64,000 nucleotides of DNA from Streptomyces sp. TG1A-8 (GTDB lineage: Bacteria > Actinomycetota > Actinomycetes > Streptomycetales > Streptomycetaceae). Where the stretch lies: contig NZ_JASTLB010000001.1 of NCBI RefSeq assembly GCF_030499535.1, positions 496,001-560,000 on the forward strand, in the 5' to 3' direction. Positions 61,331 through 64,000 of this stretch are shown here, piece after piece (position 1 is the stretch's first letter; each line of letters begins with the position of its first letter). A program made the translations under genes and the position numbers. The notes under the pieces are model-generated. The model was given only the letters and a program-made list of their open reading frames with translations. It was not told where the DNA came from and searched no databases.

Positions 61331-61530
61331 GCCGGATGTCGTGGGGGCGGCCGGTGGGGAGGTGTGCGCCGGCCGCGCCCTGGCCCGCGGCACCTGCGTG
61401 CGCCGTGCCGGGGCGGGCCGGCTGTCAGGGGTGGGGAGCTTTCGTCGCACGGCGACGGCCGACCGGGGGCGGCGGGCGGCCCCGGCCGCGGCGGTGTGGG
61501 AAACACGGCGGAACACGCCTTGAACCGGGA

Positions 61531-61578
61531 CGTCGGGGCGTCGGGACGTCGGGGCGTCGGGGCGTCGGGGCGTCGAAG
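61531..61578. repeat. 8-bp tandem repeat, six units
   Basis: CGTCGGGG-type units start at 61531, 61539, 61547, 61555, 61563 and 61571, the second with A for G and the last degenerate. They lie between the converging cluster genes and end just before the transferase stop codon. Confidence 0.85.
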
Positions 61579-61583
61579 AACGG

Positions 61584-62621
61584 TTACGGCCGCTCGTCGG
61601 CGGGGCCGGCCGCCCGGCCCAGTACCCAGCTGAACACGCCGTCGACGAGGGGCACCACCCGCACGTCCACCGCGCGTTCCGGGGCGGTGCGGGACCACAC
61701 GCGCACGCGGTCGCCGAGGGGCTCGGCCCGCAGGTCGCGCAGGGTGCCGCTGGAGTGGGCGGGAACCGCCGGGACGGGTCGGGCGCAGTGGGGCGCGAAG
61801 CCGTCGAGGCCGTGCGGCTCCGGCACGGCCGGGCCGGGACCGCCCCGGCCGGCGCCACCGCGCACGGCGGACGCCTCCCGTGCCGCCGCACACGCGGCGC
61901 ACGCGGCGGGCACGGTGCTGACCGCGCACGCGGTGGGCCCGGTGCGGGCCGCGGGGACGGCGTGGTTCACGGGCGCGGCCGGCCCGGCGTGTGCCGTGGG
62001 CGCGTGCAGCGCCTTCCACGCCGCCTCCTTCGCCGAGAACAGCGCTGTGAGCCGGTCGCCCAGGTGCTCGGCGGGGCCGGCCTCGCGCAGCCACCGTTCC
62101 TCGTCCTCGCGCAGCACCAGACGGGCCGCGGCGCCGGGCAGCGGGCGCAGTTCCAGGTCGCAGCCGGCGGGCCCCAGGCGGCCGGGCACGCGGGCCACGG
62201 CGACCGCGAGACCGTCGCTGTGGGTGATGGACGCCGTCCGGCCCGGCGGGAACACCGGCGCGCGCCCGGCGCGTGGGATGTCGCCGCAGTCCAGCCCCAC
62301 CGCGCACAGCGCACGCCGGGCGGCGAGGCGGCCGGCGAGGAACTCCCGGCGCCGCCCGTCCGGCATCGCGGACGCGGCGGCCTCCTCGGCGGGGCCGGCC
62401 GGGCGCGCAGCCGGGTCGGCCGTGCCGGCGAGGCCCAGGCCGAGGCCGCAGGCCGTCAGCACCGGCCGGAGCGCGAGGAGTTCGCGCACCGCGCCGTGCG
62501 CGACGGCCGACGGCACCGACAGGGCGTCGAGCGGCGAGGCACCCCCGCCCCCCGGCGGCAGCCGCCCGGCGTCGAACCGTACGGCATCCGCCGGGACAGG
62601 CGTCACCCGTCGCTCGTCCAC
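61584..62621 (-). CDS. Sfp/EntD-type 4'-phosphopantetheinyl transferase with a large Ala-rich insertion
   Basis: A 345-residue enzyme from GTG at 62621. It loads the phosphopantetheine arm onto carrier domains, here the two T domains and the ACP of the cluster. Motifs are FLAGRLAARRALCAVG, PVFPPGRTASITHSDGLAVA, AGCDLEL (Mg-binding acidic pair) and ALFSAKEAAWKAL. After this last motif come about 50 Ala/Pro/Cys-rich residues (TACAVSTVPAACAACAAARE) that are not part of the fold, so the protein is about 100 residues longer than usual. It lies four bases after the ligase stop, in one operon. Confidence 0.87.
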   Translation of the reverse strand: MDERRVTPVPADAVRFDAGRLPPGGGGASPLDALSVPSAVAHGAVRELLALRPVLTACGLGLGLAGTADPAARPAGPAEEAAASAMPDGRRREFLAGRLAARRALCAVGLDCGDIPRAGRAPVFPPGRTASITHSDGLAVAVARVPGRLGPAGCDLELRPLPGAAARLVLREDEERWLREAGPAEHLGDRLTALFSAKEAAWKALHAPTAHAGPAAPVNHAVPAARTGPTACAVSTVPAACAACAAAREASAVRGGAGRGGPGPAVPEPHGLDGFAPHCARPVPAVPAHSSGTLRDLRAEPLGDRVRVWSRTAPERAVDVRVVPLVDGVFSWVLGRAAGPADERP

Positions 62622-62625
62622 GGCC

Positions 62626-64000
62626 TCAGACCCGCAGCAGCTTCTTGATGATCTTGCCGGCGGGGTTGCGCGGCACCTGCTCGATGAACTCGACGTGCCG
62701 GGGCCGCTTGTAGGGCGCGAGGAGACCGGCGACGTGGGCGATCAGCTCCGCCCTGCCGGTGCCCTCCTCGGCGACGACGTAGGCGAGCGGGACCTCGCCG
62801 TAGTCCTCGTCGGGGGTGCCGACGACCGCGGCGTCCCGGACCGCAGGGTGGCTCATCAGGGCCCGCTCGATCTCCGAGGGGTAGACGTTCTGGCCCGCCC
62901 GGATGATGACGTCCTTGCTGCGGTCGACCAGGTGGATGCGGCCGTCCGCGTCCACGAAGCCGAGGTCGCCGGTCCTGACCCAGCCGTCGAGGGTGATCTC
63001 CCGGGTGGCCTCGGGGTCGTTCCAGTAACCCTGCATCAGACCGGGGCCCCGGACGATGATCTCGCCGATCTCGCCGCGCGGCAGCTCCTCGCCGGCCTCG
63101 TCCACGGCACGGGCCGACATGCCGGGCACGACCCGTCCGCAGGGGATGCGGGCGGTGACGTCGCCGGGCTGGGGGTGTTCGTCCGGGCCGAGCGTGACGA
63201 ACGGGCCGCCGACCTCGGTCATGCCGTAGACCTGGCGGAAGCCGCAGCCGAAGCGCTGCACGGCGTCGGCGTACACGTCGAGCGGCATGGGGGCGGCGCC
63301 GTAGAGGATCTCGCGCAGGGACGACAGGTCCGTGCTCCGCGAGGCCTTCGCCTGGAGCATGAAGCGCAGCATCTGCGGAACCAGCCAGACGTGCGTGGCC
63401 CGGTGCTTCTCGACGGCGGCGAGCGCCCGCTGCGGCGTGAAGCCGGGCAGCAGCACGATCGTGGCGCCGGCGGCCATGTAGGTCAGGGAGACGACCATGC
63501 TGCCGTGGTACAGCGGGCAGCAGTTGACCATGACGATGTCGTCGGTGGGCCGGGCCATGACCAGCCAGCCCAGCGCGATGGCGCGGAACGAGCCGGCGTC
63601 GACGGTGACGCCCTTGGCCTGTCCCGTGGTCGCCGAGGTGTGCAGCACGGCGGCCGGGTCGGTGTCGGTGACGTCCGGCAGGTCCAGCGGCGGCGCCAGG
63701 GTGCCCAGCGACTCGAACCCGGGCTTGTCGAAGGCGATGCGGAGGCGGACCGACTCCGGCAGCGTGGCGTGCCGGTCGAGCAGTTCGGACTCGCCGAGGA
63801 CGGCCACGGCGCCGACCCGCTCGACGATGCCGGCGACCTCGGGCACGGCCAGGCTGTGGTTCAGCGGGACGAACAGCGCGCCGAGCCGGGCGAGCGCGAA
63901 GTAGCTCTCCAGCACCTCGATGCGGTCCTGCGACAGGACCGCGACCCGGTCACCGCGCCGGATGCCCGACTCGGCCAGACCGCGCGCGAGCTCGATCGTC
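62626..64000 (-). CDS. Acyl-CoA/fatty-acid ligase (ANL), 5' end outside the window
   Basis: At least 457 residues of an ATP-dependent acyl ligase; the frame continues to the right edge as LARGLAESGIRRGDRVAVLS. P-loop HTSATTGQAKGV, YGMTEVGGP, GWVRTGDLGFVDADGRIHLV, DRSKDVIIRAGQNVYPSEIE and the catalytic Lys in NPAGKIIKK are intact. It is a FadD-like CoA ligase rather than an NRPS A domain. With the starter C domain of the NRPS, it probably activates the fatty acid that begins the product. Confidence 0.9.
   Translation of the reverse strand, partial: TIELARGLAESGIRRGDRVAVLSQDRIEVLESYFALARLGALFVPLNHSLAVPEVAGIVERVGAVAVLGESELLDRHATLPESVRLRIAFDKPGFESLGTLAPPLDLPDVTDTDPAAVLHTSATTGQAKGVTVDAGSFRAIALGWLVMARPTDDIVMVNCCPLYHGSMVVSLTYMAAGATIVLLPGFTPQRALAAVEKHRATHVWLVPQMLRFMLQAKASRSTDLSSLREILYGAAPMPLDVYADAVQRFGCGFRQVYGMTEVGGPFVTLGPDEHPQPGDVTARIPCGRVVPGMSARAVDEAGEELPRGEIGEIIVRGPGLMQGYWNDPEATREITLDGWVRTGDLGFVDADGRIHLVDRSKDVIIRAGQNVYPSEIERALMSHPAVRDAAVVGTPDEDYGEVPLAYVVAEEGTGRAELIAHVAGLLAPYKRPRHVEFIEQVPRNPAGKIIKKLLRV

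Overview
The window is very GC-rich and almost every real gene shows the third-position G/C bias, GTG/TTG start use and short GTGA or ATGA overlaps of a Streptomyces-type actinomycete. Several genes point to Streptomyces itself: a snapalysin with its LysR activator, a GH10-CBM2 xylanase, an SsgA-like sporulation protein, a SARP/BTAD regulator, many RsbV/RsbW-type partner-switching genes and a hybrid NRPS-PKS. The mix of secreted hydrolases, regulators, duplicated blocks and decayed genes looks like accessory chromosome, possibly a chromosome arm; that placement is an inference.

1-10 kb: a dead IS630-type element sits on the remnant of an ABM-domain gene. It is followed by the snapalysin pair, a DUF4097 lipoprotein, the xylanase with two copies of an 11-bp operator-like palindrome, a DUF4232 secreted protein and a P450-ferredoxin operon facing a TetR gene across a perfect 18-bp palindrome. 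10-23 kb: an acyl-CoA dehydrogenase, a polytopic membrane protein, a decayed TPR gene, an unlisted 51-codon gene that looks like a RiPP precursor, an orphan ABC ATPase, a GNAT protein, a methyltransferase, a tRNA-shaped element with an abnormal anticodon arm, and an operon joining manganese catalase to an NRAMP transporter.

23-46 kb: a stress and envelope region. It holds DUF2945-DUF3140-HU, two near-identical divergent anti-sigma/anti-sigma-antagonist pairs 18.8 kb apart, three more STAS proteins, a frameshifted SpoIIE phosphatase, a receiver-phosphatase fusion with its sensor kinase, a response regulator, MscL, PRC-barrel proteins, a three-gene envelope operon, an SsgA-like protein, a truncated ECF sigma factor and a calcium-binding EF-hand protein. 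A 342-bp block encoding a tiny membrane protein is present twice with no difference. Several genes here carry single-base frameshifts.

46-64 kb: a biosynthetic gene cluster. An ECF sigma gene and a PapA5/condensation-like acyltransferase diverge from a 2901-residue synthetase (C-A-T-C-ligase-KR-T) that overlaps a 1269-residue polyketide synthase (KS-AT-ACP-TE). A phosphopantetheinyl transferase and an acyl-CoA ligase, cut by the window end, face them. The layout suggests an N-acylated small product made from one amino acid (Thr-like code), one acid reduced by the KR, and one malonate-type extension released by the thioesterase; this product logic is inference.
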